Shown piece after piece: positions 25,672-36,000 of a DNA stretch of 64,000 nucleotides (positions within the stretch are counted from its first letter, which is position 1; each line of letters starts with the position of its first letter). Origin of the DNA: Allomuricauda sp. (lineage in GTDB: Bacteria; Bacteroidota; Bacteroidia; Flavobacteriales; Flavobacteriaceae); NCBI GenBank assembly GCA_030148335.1, contig JASBTQ010000007.1:62001-126000 (forward strand). The letters run 5' to 3'. The position numbers and the translations under genes were made by a program. The notes beneath the pieces were generated by a model that saw only the letters and a program-made list of their open reading frames with translations, was not told where the DNA came from and searched no databases.

Positions 25672-27297
25672 ATGATGAAAAATAAAACCGCCCTACTCTT
25701 GTTCGCGATCACACTGTGCATGATTGGAAGATTAACCGCACAATCTGAGATTATCACTGGCAAGAACGTTGCAGTGGCCAAGACCACAACTGGGAACGTG
25801 AGGGGATACATCCAAGACGGTATCCATATCTACAAGGGCATACCCTACGCACAGGCCAAGCGTTTTGAAGCCGCAAAGGAAGCCACACCCTGGGAGGGTG
25901 TCAGGAGTTCGACCACCTATGGGCCAGTTGCTCCCTTGATGACCCCTACTACCTCGGTACAGGACGAACCAGAGTTTGTTTTTGACCATGATTGGGGCTA
26001 TACCAATGAAGATTGCCTACGGGCCAACATATGGACACCTGGCATTGGTGATGGAAAAAAAAGACCGGTCCTTTTTTGGATACATGGTGGCGGGTTCACG
26101 GCCGGTTCCAGTCAAGAGCTTCCTTCCTATGACGGCAAGAACCTGAGCAAGAAGGGTGATGTGGTCGTAGTTTCGATCAACCACCGACTGAACATTCTTG
26201 GGTTTCTGGACCTATCGGCCTATGGAGAAAAATACAGATATTCTGCCAACAACAGCATCCTTGACATCGTGGCCGCCCTGAAATGGGTCAAGGACAATAT
26301 TTCCAATTTTGGTGGTGACCCGAACAATGTCACCATATTTGGTCAGTCAGGAGGTGGAGCCAAGGTCAATACCCTTATGGCCATGCCTCGGGCCAAAGGT
26401 TTGTTTCACAAAGCCATCAACCAAAGTGGTTCCTTTCGGATGAATATGTTGGAAAAGGAGGATTCACAGGCCATAGCCGCCGAGGTACTGAACCAGTTGG
26501 GAATCTCCGAGGACCAGGTCGATAGCCTTCAGATCGTTCCCTTTGAAAAGCTGAGTGCTGCGGGCGCCAAGGCTTTGCAACTTGTGGGCGAAAAAAGGAG
26601 GGCAGCCGGAAAACCTACGATCGGGTTGGGAATGTTGAGCTGGGGGCCCAGCGTGGACGGTGATGCATTGCCCCATCAATTGTTTTCAGATGAGGCCTTT
26701 ACTTTGTCCAAGGACATCCCATTATTGTTGGGTACCACAAAAAATGAGTTCACTCCATTTGCCAATGCCCGATTTTTTGAAGCCTCCGAAGCGGAAGTGC
26801 TCGCCTATATCGAGGAAACCTATAAGGACAGGGCGGATGATTACCTGGCCGCGGTCAAAAAAGCCTACCCCGAGGATACCCGTCCGTCAGATCTTTTGGA
26901 CATCGATGCCATGTTCAGGCCCGGAGCAGTGGAACAGGCAAACATAAAATCCAAATTGGAAGAGGGTGCCCCTGTCTATATGTACCTGTTCACTTGGCAA
27001 TCTCCTGTGTTTGATGGGAAATACAAATCCCTACACTGTATGGAACTTCCCTTCGTCTTTGACAATGTGGCACTGGCCAACCACATGACCGGGGGTGGTA
27101 AAGAGGCACATTTGCTTGCCGACAAGATGAGCAGTGCTTGGATCAACTTCGCAAAAACAGGAGATCCCAACCATCCAGGATTACCTGAATGGCCCACTTA
27201 TGACCCAGACAATACGGCCACTATGCATTTTGACAACTCTTGCGTGGTAAAACCGCAGTTGGACAAAGAACTTTTAACGATTATGACCCAGCCATAA
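25672..27297 (+). CDS. Secreted type-B carboxylesterase
   Basis: A protein of 541 residues with a Sec signal peptide (cleavage near 'GRLTAQ', residue 23). It is a carboxylesterase/lipase type B enzyme: 'RPVLFWIHGGGFTAGSS' forms the oxyanion hole, 'GQSGGGAKV' contains the nucleophile Ser 226, 'GTTKNEFTPF' supplies the acidic residue, and 'LHCMELPFVFDN' the catalytic His. 'NEDCLRANIWTP' is the family signature near the N-terminus. In a sulfated-glycan locus it may remove acetyl, methyl or aromatic esters that block hydrolysis. The 12 bp to the GH3 gene implies co-translation. The actual ester is not predictable from sequence. Confidence 0.92.
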   Translation: MMKNKTALLLFAITLCMIGRLTAQSEIITGKNVAVAKTTTGNVRGYIQDGIHIYKGIPYAQAKRFEAAKEATPWEGVRSSTTYGPVAPLMTPTTSVQDEPEFVFDHDWGYTNEDCLRANIWTPGIGDGKKRPVLFWIHGGGFTAGSSQELPSYDGKNLSKKGDVVVVSINHRLNILGFLDLSAYGEKYRYSANNSILDIVAALKWVKDNISNFGGDPNNVTIFGQSGGGAKVNTLMAMPRAKGLFHKAINQSGSFRMNMLEKEDSQAIAAEVLNQLGISEDQVDSLQIVPFEKLSAAGAKALQLVGEKRRAAGKPTIGLGMLSWGPSVDGDALPHQLFSDEAFTLSKDIPLLLGTTKNEFTPFANARFFEASEAEVLAYIEETYKDRADDYLAAVKKAYPEDTRPSDLLDIDAMFRPGAVEQANIKSKLEEGAPVYMYLFTWQSPVFDGKYKSLHCMELPFVFDNVALANHMTGGGKEAHLLADKMSSAWINFAKTGDPNHPGLPEWPTYDPDNTATMHFDNSCVVKPQLDKELLTIMTQP

Positions 27298-27308
27298 ACC
27301 ACCCTATC

Positions 27309-29615
27309 ATGAAACCAACAAAGAACTATCTGATGGCAGGACTGATCCTTGCCCTCCCCATCGTGGGATGCTCACCGAAATATACAGAAGAGGCAAAAGA
27401 GGGATTCACCCTCGTCCACAACCAAGAAGGCAGTACCCTGGGCTATAGCACGGATTCGGGCATCTCCCTGCTGACTGTCGATGGGTCGGCCTTCAAGGAC
27501 CTCAACCGAAATGGAAGTTTGGACCCCTATGAAGACTGGCGATTGCCCGTGGAAGAACGAGCAAAGGACTTGGCCTCCAAAATGAGCGTGGAGCAGATTG
27601 CGGGACTGATGCTGTACAGTGCCCATCAGTCCATCCCTGGAGGAGGCAATAGTTTTTTTGGGCCGGTCCTGTATAACGGGAAGGCCTTTGCGGAAAGTGG
27701 TGCAAAACCCAGTGCCCTTTCCGATGCCCAAAAGAAATTCTTGATGGAAGACAATCTAAGGCATGTGCTCATCACCAGTGTGGAATCCCCATCCATAGCC
27801 GCTCAATGGAACAACAATGCACAGGCCTTGGTGGAGGGCATTGGCATGGGAATCCCGATCAATACGAGTTCCGATCCAAGACATGGCAGTGATTCCTATG
27901 CTGAATTCAATGCCGGTGCCGGGGGACAGATTTCGATGTGGCCCAGCACTTTGGGATTGGCCGCTACTTTTGACCCCTCCCTTATGCAACAGTTCGGAGA
28001 GATAGCTTCCAAGGAATATAGGGCCTTGGGCATCGCTACCGCCCTCTCCCCACAGATAGATCTTGCCACTGAGCCCAGATGGTCACGATTTGACGGTACC
28101 ATGGGCGAGGACCCCGATTTGGCCACCGATATGGCCAGGGCCTATGTGGACGGCTTCCAATCTTCTGAAGATGGTGACTGGGGGCCACAGAGTGTCAATG
28201 CCATGGTCAAGCATTGGCCTGGTGGCGGACCAGAGGAAGGTGGTCGGGACGGCCATTTTGGATATGGGGCCTATGCAGTGTATCCAGGAAACAACCTCAA
28301 GGACCATCTCAAACCATTTACCGAAGGGGCCTTCTCCTTGAAAGGAAAGACCAAAATGGCCTCAGCGGTTATGCCCTATTACACTATTTCTTATGACCGG
28401 GATACCAAAAACGGGGAGCAAGTGGGCAATGCATACAACAAATACCTGATAACTGACCTGCTACGCGGAGAATATGGTTATGATGGGGTGGTATGCACCG
28501 ATTGGGGCATTACCAGGGACGTTGCCAATGTGTATGAGTTCCAGGGCAAACCTTGGGGCGTTGAAAACCTTAGTGTGGCCGAGCGCCACTATAAAATCAT
28601 TGAGGCAGGCTGCGATCAATTTGGTGGCAACAATGAAATGGCACCTGTCATGGAAGCCTATGCCATGGGTGTTGAGGAACATGGAGAGGACTATATGAGA
28701 CAACGGTTTGAGACCTCGGCGGTTCGGTTATTAAAAAATATTTTTAGGACCGGACTTTTTGAAAACCCCTACTTGGACATTTCTGAAACCCAGCAGATTG
28801 TTGGTAATTCCGAGTTCATGGAAGCTGGATACAGAGCTCAGCTCAAATCCATCATCATGTTGAAAAACCACGGCAACACTTTGCCCATACAAGAAAAAGC
28901 AAAAGTTTATGTGCCCCAACGGTTTGTAGCGGCCAGTAAGAATTGGTTTGGGATCGCCACCCCGGAACGCACCGAATTTCCCTTCAATATGGAAGTGGTG
29001 AACAAATACTATGATGTTGTTGAAAGCCCCGAGAATGCGGATTTCGCCTTGGTAGGGATTCACGGCCCGAACGGTGGGGTGGGCCATGACCAATCGGACA
29101 GGGAGAAAGGAGGTAACGGTTATGTACCAATCAGCCTGCAATATGGTCCATATACCGCTGAAAGTGCAAGGGAAACCAGCTTGGCCGGGGGTAGCCCCTA
29201 TGAAGATTTCACAAATAGATCATACAAGGGCAAGACCGTAGCATCCTCCAATAGCGCAGACATGACTTTGGTCAAGGACACCAAAAACAAAATGGGAAAT
29301 AAACCGGTCATCGTTGTGGTCAAGGTATCCAAACCCATGGTCTTTTCCGAAATTGAACCATCCGCTTCCGCAATAGTGGTCCATATGGGGGTACAGGACC
29401 AAGCCTTGATGGACATATTGACCGGAAAAGAGGAACCCTCTGCCCTATTGCCCTTTCAAATGCCCTTGGACATGGAAACGGTGGAAAGACAGTTTGAGGA
29501 TGTTCCCAGGGATATGGAACCGTATAGGGATTTGGATGATAATGTGTATGATTTTGCATTTGGCCTGGATTGGAAGGGCACCATCGATGATGCGAGGGTA
29601 AAAAAATACAAATAA
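27309..29615 (+). CDS. Glycoside hydrolase family 3 lipoprotein
   Basis: A protein of 768 residues from ATG 27309, which gives a lipoprotein signal ('ILALPIVGCSPKY'); the open frame extends further upstream into the esterase gene. The (alpha/beta)8 domain shows 'IPINTSSDPRHGS', 'FDPSLMQQFGEIASKEYRALG', 'VKHWPGGGPEEGGRDGH' (the conserved KHxxGxG-type loop) and 'VCTDWGIT' with the nucleophile Asp 398. The alpha/beta sandwich domain follows ('YRAQLKSIIMLKNHGNTLPI'). It is an exo-acting beta-glycosidase, probably beta-glucosidase or beta-xylosidase type, releasing monosaccharides after desulfation and de-esterification. It is the only glycosidase in the locus, so the backbone-cutting enzyme must be elsewhere or unnecessary. 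Confidence 0.94.
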   Translation: MKPTKNYLMAGLILALPIVGCSPKYTEEAKEGFTLVHNQEGSTLGYSTDSGISLLTVDGSAFKDLNRNGSLDPYEDWRLPVEERAKDLASKMSVEQIAGLMLYSAHQSIPGGGNSFFGPVLYNGKAFAESGAKPSALSDAQKKFLMEDNLRHVLITSVESPSIAAQWNNNAQALVEGIGMGIPINTSSDPRHGSDSYAEFNAGAGGQISMWPSTLGLAATFDPSLMQQFGEIASKEYRALGIATALSPQIDLATEPRWSRFDGTMGEDPDLATDMARAYVDGFQSSEDGDWGPQSVNAMVKHWPGGGPEEGGRDGHFGYGAYAVYPGNNLKDHLKPFTEGAFSLKGKTKMASAVMPYYTISYDRDTKNGEQVGNAYNKYLITDLLRGEYGYDGVVCTDWGITRDVANVYEFQGKPWGVENLSVAERHYKIIEAGCDQFGGNNEMAPVMEAYAMGVEEHGEDYMRQRFETSAVRLLKNIFRTGLFENPYLDISETQQIVGNSEFMEAGYRAQLKSIIMLKNHGNTLPIQEKAKVYVPQRFVAASKNWFGIATPERTEFPFNMEVVNKYYDVVESPENADFALVGIHGPNGGVGHDQSDREKGGNGYVPISLQYGPYTAESARETSLAGGSPYEDFTNRSYKGKTVASSNSADMTLVKDTKNKMGNKPVIVVVKVSKPMVFSEIEPSASAIVVHMGVQDQALMDILTGKEEPSALLPFQMPLDMETVERQFEDVPRDMEPYRDLDDNVYDFAFGLDWKGTIDDARVKKYK

Positions 29616-29972
29616 CCTATTTTCCCTTTAACTCTATGAGTGTCATGAGGGTTGTGGAAAGGAACATTATACCGATACACCCAAGTGTGTGTCAGACTTA
29701 TGCCCCTACCCGTCCATTACCCTCGAAGACATTGCATTTTTCACCCATACTTGATAAAAATCCAATAAGGACATATTATCATTGTCAAGGAAATGTGTCA
29801 GAATTCTGAATACGGCACAATCCCTAAACATCAATAAGTCACCATTTATATAAAATCGGCATCGGATGGGTGACCCACAAATCGAACTAGCATACGCTCT
29901 TTTGCCATAGGGGCAACAAGATATATCTGACGATGATCGTGCATTTATGCAATTCCTCTATGTGCAATGGAA
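29616..29972. other. Convergent intergenic region after GH3
   Basis: A 357-bp stretch between the convergent GH3 and small-lipoprotein genes. I see no reading frame, RNA gene or clear terminator, only a weak nested inverted repeat just after the GH3 stop. Confidence 0.4.
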
Positions 29973-30260
29973 TCAATCCAGCACTTCTACCGACTTGGAT
30001 ATGATCAAAATCGGCTCCATATCCAAAAGAATCTCGTTGATCTCAAGTCTAACCCTATCCCCAACTTCCACTTCGACATAATTGCCGTTTGGAATGCTGA
30101 TCACCGTAGAATATTCAGTTCCGTTGGAATCTTTAAGGAAAAGCGTTTTACCATCCTTTTCCTGTTGGATCCCTGTAATGGAATACACATCTTTTGTCTC
30201 TTTGGCAGTGTTACAGGACACTGATATCAACAGTACCATCGCCAATATTTTCTTATACAT
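29973..30260 (-). CDS. Small lipoprotein (hypothetical)
   Basis: A protein of 95 residues with a lipoprotein signal 'MYKKILAMVLLISVSCNTA' (Cys 16). The mature 80 residues form a beta-rich, OB-like string ('VYSITGIQQEKDGKTLFLKD', 'VEVEVGDRVRLEINEILLD'). 'VEVGDRVRL' resembles the edge strands of small OB-fold lipoproteins in Bacteroidota. No catalytic residue pattern is seen. It follows the DUF1593 gene on the same strand by 68 bp. Function unknown. Confidence 0.65.
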   Translation of the reverse strand: MYKKILAMVLLISVSCNTAKETKDVYSITGIQQEKDGKTLFLKDSNGTEYSTVISIPNGNYVEVEVGDRVRLEINEILLDMEPILIISKSVEVLD

Positions 30261-30328
30261 ATCCTTGGTTTAAATTGAATCGCTTCTTTGAACTTTGATG
30301 TCGATTCTAAGTTATGGACATTGTTAGG

Positions 30329-31150
30329 TCATGGGATTGAGATAATGACTCTTTGATATCGGGTAAGGGCCGGAAACCCGGTATCGGTTCCTTCGACAAT
30401 AATGTGATATTCATTCCCGGATTGGGCCGACTTTGGAATTTGAACCGAGGCAATGTCCGTTTTGAGATCAATTGAAGCAGGGCCATCCCCAGCTTCGGCA
30501 TAGGACCATACTTTAAAATATAGGCTATCTCCGTCCACATCTTCACCCAATATGTCCAAGGTTATGGTTTCACCAACATCTGCGCTGATTGCATTGCCGT
30601 GGACCACTTTGATTTTGGGTGGATGATTGGCCTCTTCGAAAGATTTGATGCACCAGTCGGCACGAGCGGCAAAATCCAGTTGTATGGGCTTTATCCAACG
30701 GGTTTGGGGATAACTTTTATCCAATTCCCCCTCAAAATCGATGTTTCCTACTTTTACCAATTTCAATAAAGCTTCTGCCGAGGGGTAGTTTTTGTCATGG
30801 AGCAATAGATTGGGGTGTACTTTTTCATATTCGGCCAATAATTCTTGGATCCAAGAGGTGCCCGGCCACCTTAATTCGCTACGTTCCCCATAGATGTTCT
30901 TGGTCATTTCCATTTCGGATAGCATGGTGGTCCCCTTCCCATCTCCTTTCCAATGCCACATAGAGCTGGAATAGATCAATCCCTCCGTTTCAAATTCATT
31001 GGTGTACAACAAGAACCGGATAAAGGTGTCCACATCATCGATTTCTCCATCGGTCGTGACAATGGTGCGTTTCTTATCCATCTGCATTTGTTGTCCAATG
31101 GCAGGGTTCCCTACAATTAGGATGAAGACCGTAAAAATGAGATGGCGCAT
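30329..31150 (-). CDS. DUF1593-family protein with an internal deletion
   Basis: An exported protein of 273 residues (signal peptide ending near 'NPAIGQ'). Residues 28-140 match the start of DUF1593, a nucleoside-hydrolase-like domain ('RTIVTTDGEIDDVDTFIRFL', 'NEFETEGLIYSSSMWHWKG'). Residues 175-273 match the C-terminal beta domain of the same proteins ('FAARADWCIKSFEEANHPP', 'DVDGDSLYFKVW', 'LTRYQRVIISIP'). From memory, full-length members run to about 450-490 residues. Here the central 200 or so are missing, joined in frame near 'GELDKSYPQTRWI'. The Asp-rich metal loop is kept but much of the catalytic barrel is gone, so activity is doubtful. It may be an in-frame decaying gene or a reduced variant. 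Confidence 0.75.
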   Translation of the reverse strand: MRHLIFTVFILIVGNPAIGQQMQMDKKRTIVTTDGEIDDVDTFIRFLLYTNEFETEGLIYSSSMWHWKGDGKGTTMLSEMEMTKNIYGERSELRWPGTSWIQELLAEYEKVHPNLLLHDKNYPSAEALLKLVKVGNIDFEGELDKSYPQTRWIKPIQLDFAARADWCIKSFEEANHPPKIKVVHGNAISADVGETITLDILGEDVDGDSLYFKVWSYAEAGDGPASIDLKTDIASVQIPKSAQSGNEYHIIVEGTDTGFPALTRYQRVIISIP

Positions 31151-31451
31151 TCTTAATTTTAAAATAATGGGGACCGGACCCTAAGCGTTATCCAACCATC
31201 TTGTTGATTCGAAAAGGTGATTGACTTTCTGACTGTCTCCATGCATTCATATCCAACATGTAATATAACACATTTTGCACCACATGTAATATACAGCTTA
31301 AAACAGCATTTTTAACAGTAATTACCCGCCACCAATTCCTTCCTTGAGCTTGAGTTCAATTTTCAACTTGTTCCATTATCCATGACGAATTTTGAGAGAG
31401 TAAGTACAAAGTTGTTCGAGAACCGCTGTACCATAGATGTGCCATTCCGTG

Positions 31452-31625
31452 TTAGTGGATGACAACCTGTTCTTTCTTCCAATAGGAAGATTTTGATTGG
31501 GAACTGCCACTGATGGTAAACACCTTTAGGTCATCGATATCAAAATCGACAACCGACTGGTTTGACAGGTTCACGGCCAAACATATTTGTAAATCATGCC
31601 CTGTCCAATAATCGGGATGTACGCC
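31452..31625 (-). pseudogene. Remnant of the C-terminus of a secreted protein
   Basis: A 57-codon open stretch on the minus strand ends with TAA and has a stop just before its first codon and no ATG. It reads 'VNLSNQSVVDFDIDDLKVF' then 'TISGSSQSKSSYWKKE', a pattern common at the beta-sandwich end of secreted carbohydrate-active proteins in Bacteroidota. It lies directly behind the rubredoxin-tailed gene. The upstream part of the gene is absent. Call is tentative because the stretch is short. Confidence 0.35.
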
Positions 31626-31634
31626 TTAAACGGA

Positions 31635-33077
31635 TTATTGGCCTAAAAACAATTCAACTGATCCAAAATTCTCCTTGCCACCCCCACATACGGGACAAAC
31701 ATACGCTTCGGGCAAATTTTCAAAATTGGTATTGGGAGCGATGCTGGATTGGGGGTCGCCGAGGATCTCATCATATATCGTCAAACAACTCTGGCATTGA
31801 TGGACAAGGTGCGGGGATTTTTCATCATCCTTGGGCTTTTTATCTTCCATTCTTTCCTCTTGGCCAAGCTGTTCAAAATAGTGCTTGCTCAGTTCGATCA
31901 AAAGATATGGGAGTTCCGCTTGGTCCACATCCTGCGCATAGATCAAGTACCGTCCTGTATTGGGGTCGAAGTTTTTAAAGTGGCACACATTGAAGGTCGG
32001 TCTCACCTTAAATCCCTGAACGGAACCGGGCAAAGGGTTCCTTTCAATGACAATGGAGGAAAAATGTGACTGTTTCCCAATATCCTTGCTGATACCAAAG
32101 GTAAGGCCGTAGGTACTGATGTCATTTTGATCGAACTTGTTCACCAAATACTTTTTGAGCTCCAGTGCTTCCTCATCATCCACGGGTAAATGCCAGTTCA
32201 TCTCCAATTGTGAATGCCTTACATTGATTCCCCTTTGGCCCAAAAAACGTTCCAACTGAGGACGGCTTTCCTTTGGAATTCCTTTGACAATGAACGATTT
32301 CCAAGGCGTAACACAGATTTTACCGATGCTGTTGTCGAGACAAAATCCACAGAATTCCTTCAAGAACTTCACATCATAGTGGTTGTTACGCCAATACAGT
32401 CCCAGCCAAAATTGGTCCAGGCCCATTCGGTTCATCCCTTCATAATAGGGAAATGTCAAAAAAGGAATCCGTAGCTCCTTGTTGATGGTCTTGTTGTTGT
32501 GGCTGGACAATCTCTGGTTCAACATCTCAAACAACTGTTCCACATTTTCCACCCCTTGGTGTACCTCTTCGATGGCCTTGCAGAGGGAAACAATGTCCCA
32601 ACTATAGATGAGCACCGGATAGTACGCACTTTTTGTCCAATGTGGCAAAAGAATGTTCAGGTACCAATAATCTTCCTGTTCCGAAGCGACAAAATTGAGG
32701 TTGCCACTAAATATGGGCACCAACCTTTGTTTGGGGTCTGTTATATTGATCTTTAGTTTGGGCAGATAGTCGAACTGCTCCAACAAGTAGAGGTAGGTAG
32801 ATCCCTTCAGCCAATGCGTTGTATCAAAAATATCCTCCGAAACATAGGAGCATACAATATTTTGATAGGAACGGTCAGCGATAATGTCCGTATTGTACTT
32901 GGACATTTTTTCAAGTTGGTCCCTTTTGGTATTGTCCAAGGGAAAAAGTAGGTCTTGGCGTGATCCAAAATAGACTTCGGACAGACCTGCGGCCTCCAAC
33001 ATGGCTATGCTGTCCTTCAATTCTCCGGGGGAAGTGACCCCCCCTTTGATCAATATTCTGTGTAAATCATCATTCAT
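31635..33077 (-). CDS. Sulfite/nitrite-reductase-like protein with C-terminal rubredoxin domain
   Basis: A cytoplasmic protein of 480 residues. The last 60 form a rubredoxin-type iron site: 'HQCQSCLTIYDEILGD' and 'YVCPVCGGGKENF' supply two CxxC pairs. The rest looks like the two ferredoxin-like half domains of nitrite/sulfite reductases ('IGKICVTPWKSFIVKGI' and 'STYGLTFGISKDIGKQ' sit where reductases have their substrate and siroheme motifs), but the Cx5C...Cx3C cysteines for the 4Fe-4S/siroheme centre are absent. It is therefore probably an electron-transfer or scaffold protein, not a nitrite reductase. Three bases separate it from nasA, so it likely donates electrons to, or assembles, that enzyme. 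I know no experimental study of it. Confidence 0.75.
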   Translation of the reverse strand: MNDDLHRILIKGGVTSPGELKDSIAMLEAAGLSEVYFGSRQDLLFPLDNTKRDQLEKMSKYNTDIIADRSYQNIVCSYVSEDIFDTTHWLKGSTYLYLLEQFDYLPKLKINITDPKQRLVPIFSGNLNFVASEQEDYWYLNILLPHWTKSAYYPVLIYSWDIVSLCKAIEEVHQGVENVEQLFEMLNQRLSSHNNKTINKELRIPFLTFPYYEGMNRMGLDQFWLGLYWRNNHYDVKFLKEFCGFCLDNSIGKICVTPWKSFIVKGIPKESRPQLERFLGQRGINVRHSQLEMNWHLPVDDEEALELKKYLVNKFDQNDISTYGLTFGISKDIGKQSHFSSIVIERNPLPGSVQGFKVRPTFNVCHFKNFDPNTGRYLIYAQDVDQAELPYLLIELSKHYFEQLGQEERMEDKKPKDDEKSPHLVHQCQSCLTIYDEILGDPQSSIAPNTNFENLPEAYVCPVCGGGKENFGSVELFLGQ

Positions 33078-33080
33078 AGG

Positions 33081-36000
33081 CTACACCATTGCTTTTTTCA
33101 ACTGTCCGTTCAATAAGGTCTTTACCTCCGGTTTGCAACTGCCACACCCCAAACCAGCTCCAGTTTGGGAACACAGTTTAGTAAAATCCGTACATCCATC
33201 CGCAATGGCATCCTTGATGTTCCCGTCCCCCACCTGACTGCATGAACAGACCAAATTTCCCTTTAGGGGTTCCATTTTAAGGGCGCCCCGCAACAACTCT
33301 TCCCTTTTTTCGGAAAGTTCTATCTCCTCCTCTATGAGCCTCTTGAATTCTGCAAACTCGTTCTTGTCACCCATCAAGATGGCTCCTTTGAGGGTGTCGT
33401 CCTTCACGATGCATTTTTTATAGAACCTTTTGCTCACGTCCATCAATAGGATTTCCTCATAGGTTGGATCATTTTTCGGGGCATTCACCATTCCGATACT
33501 GCAGAGGTCCAGGTTTTCAAACTTCAAAATGTTCATCAGCACAGATCCCCTGTAAATACTTCCCAGGTCGCCAAGGATATAATGTGCCGCCACATCGGCC
33601 TGCTGTTCCGCCGCCGAAGTGATACCGTATAGGGCATTTTCAAATTCTGCTATTTCCCCGAGCGCAAATATGGAGGCATCGTTGGTCTTCAGATAAGGAT
33701 CCACCAAAACACCCCTCCTTGTTTCCAGGCCAGCACTTCTGGCCAGATCAATATTGGGTCTGGTCCCTATCGCATAGACGATGGCATTGCACCTCAATGT
33801 ACGGCCCGTTTTCAGGTTTACCATGAGGGTGTACTGGGATTCCTTTTCTTCAAATATGGTGCTCACCTCATTGTCAAAGAACAGTTCAATGCCCCTTTCG
33901 GATACATCTTCGGCCAACAACCTACTGGAAATGGGATCCAACTGACGTTCCATAAGCCTTGGGGCCCGTTGGATGATGCTTATGTTCACATTGATCTTCT
34001 TCAGGGCTGCGGCCAGTTCAAGTCCCAATAGCCCCCCGCCAACGATCACCACATGTTGTTGATCGGCAGGCAGTCCTGTTTCCAAAAGATAATTCCTAAG
34101 CCTGTCCGCATCTCCCCGTTCACGCATGGTGAACCTGCCAGGGAGGTCCATACGCACCTCATTGGGCACAAAGGCACGGCTTCCCGTAGCAATGATCAAT
34201 AGGTCATAGGAATGCGTACCACCCCTATCGTCCGTGACCATTTTTCCTTTTGTGTCGATACTTTGGATACCATTTTTGGGATATAGGGCAACCTTTAGTT
34301 TTTCCAGCTCCCCCCGTTTCAACTTTTGGAGGGATTCCCATGGTAGTTCCTCATTCACATATTCGGGTAGTAGAACCCGGTTGTAGAATGGATGTTCTTC
34401 CTTTGAAAACACATGGAACTCATCCGTTCTGTTCTTCTCACGGTAGGTCTGCACAAAGCGATAAGCAGCGGCCCCCGCTCCCACTATGACTATTTTTTGT
34501 CTTGGCTTTTTATATTTTTCGACCTGAACGGCACAAAACTTAAAGTCGGGCTCCTTGGAAATGGGATCCACAATGTCGTTTGTCAGATTGTTGGCCCGGC
34601 CAAAATCACTGTTCAGGATCTTTCCCCAGTGCATGGGCAGGAAAACCACCCTTTCACGGATATCATAATTGATCTTCACCTTGACCCGCACATCTCCTCT
34701 TCTACTTTTCACGACGGCGATGTCCCCTTCCTTCAGGTTGCGCAAATAGGCATCCACTTTGTTCATTTCCAAGTAGGGTGCCGGGATATGGGTCAAAAGG
34801 CGTTTTACCTTTCCCGTTTTGGTACGGGTATGCCATTGGTCTCGAACCCTACCCGTGTTCAGGATCAAAGGAAAATCCGGGGACGTTTCCTCAGATTTGT
34901 TGTACAGGTTACGCGGGGCATTGAAATGGGCCTTGCCATTTGATGTAAAATAGTTGTGGTCCTGAAAAAGGCGTGGTGTACCCATATGCTCTGGGGAAGG
35001 TACTGGCCATTGGAAGCTTCCTTCCCGTTGCAAGCGTTGGTGGGACAGGCCCGAAATATCGATATTCGTCCCCTTGGTCATCAGGCAATATTCATCGTAC
35101 ACCTCGGCTGCGTTTCCATAGTCAAATCCCCTGTAACCCATTTCCTGGGCAAACCTCCACAAAATCTCCACATCTGGCAATGCTTCTCCTGGAGGGTCAA
35201 TTGCCTTGGGCAAATAACTGATCCTTCGTTCGGAATTGGTCATGGTGCCTTCCTTTTCCAACCATCCGGCTGCAGGCAACAGCAAATCGGCATATTTTGT
35301 GGTTTCAGAACTGTGTGAAATATCCTGGACAATCACAAAATTCGCCTTTTCCAATGCGCGTTCTATCTTTTTGGAGTTGGGCATACTCACTATGGGGTTG
35401 GTGCAGATGATCCATATCGCTTTCATTTTACCAGATTCCAGAGCCTCGAACATTTCGGTCGCGGTTCGGCCGGGCTCGCCCTTGATTTCTTTCCCTCCCC
35501 AAAATTCCTGTACTTCTTGTCGATGTTTTTTATTTCCCAGATCGCGATGAGCCGCCAACAAACTGGCCATCCCCCCCACTTCCCTTCCGCCCATGGCATT
35601 GGGCTGGCCTGTCAACGAAAATGGGCCCGAACCTGGTTTCCCAATATGTCCGGTCAAAAGCGAGAGGTTCATCAGCGAGACATTTTTGTCCACCCCGATG
35701 ACACTTTGGTTCAGTCCCATCGTCCACATGCTGATAAACCCTTTGGCATCGGCTATCATTTTGGCGGCCTTACGGATCTCTTCACTGGTGATGCCACATT
35801 TTTCTGCAGCTTTACGGATGGTCAATTCAAATGCCACCTGTTTGCAGGCTTCAAAATTGGAGGTATGTTTTTCTATGAAAGACTTATCTATTCTCTTCTT
35901 TTCGATGAGCCAGCGCGCCATGGCATTGAACAAGATGACATCGGTCCCAGGCAATATGCGCAGATGCAGGTCGGCCAAGGCAGAGGTTTGGGTCCTTCGG

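Noticed and set aside
30329..31150. Frameshift in the DUF1593 gene
   Set aside because: The reading frame is continuous through the joint; the missing part is an in-frame absence, not a frameshift.
31635..33077. Second nitrite or sulfite reductase
   Set aside because: The siroheme/4Fe-4S cysteine motifs are lacking; only the scaffold and rubredoxin tail are visible.
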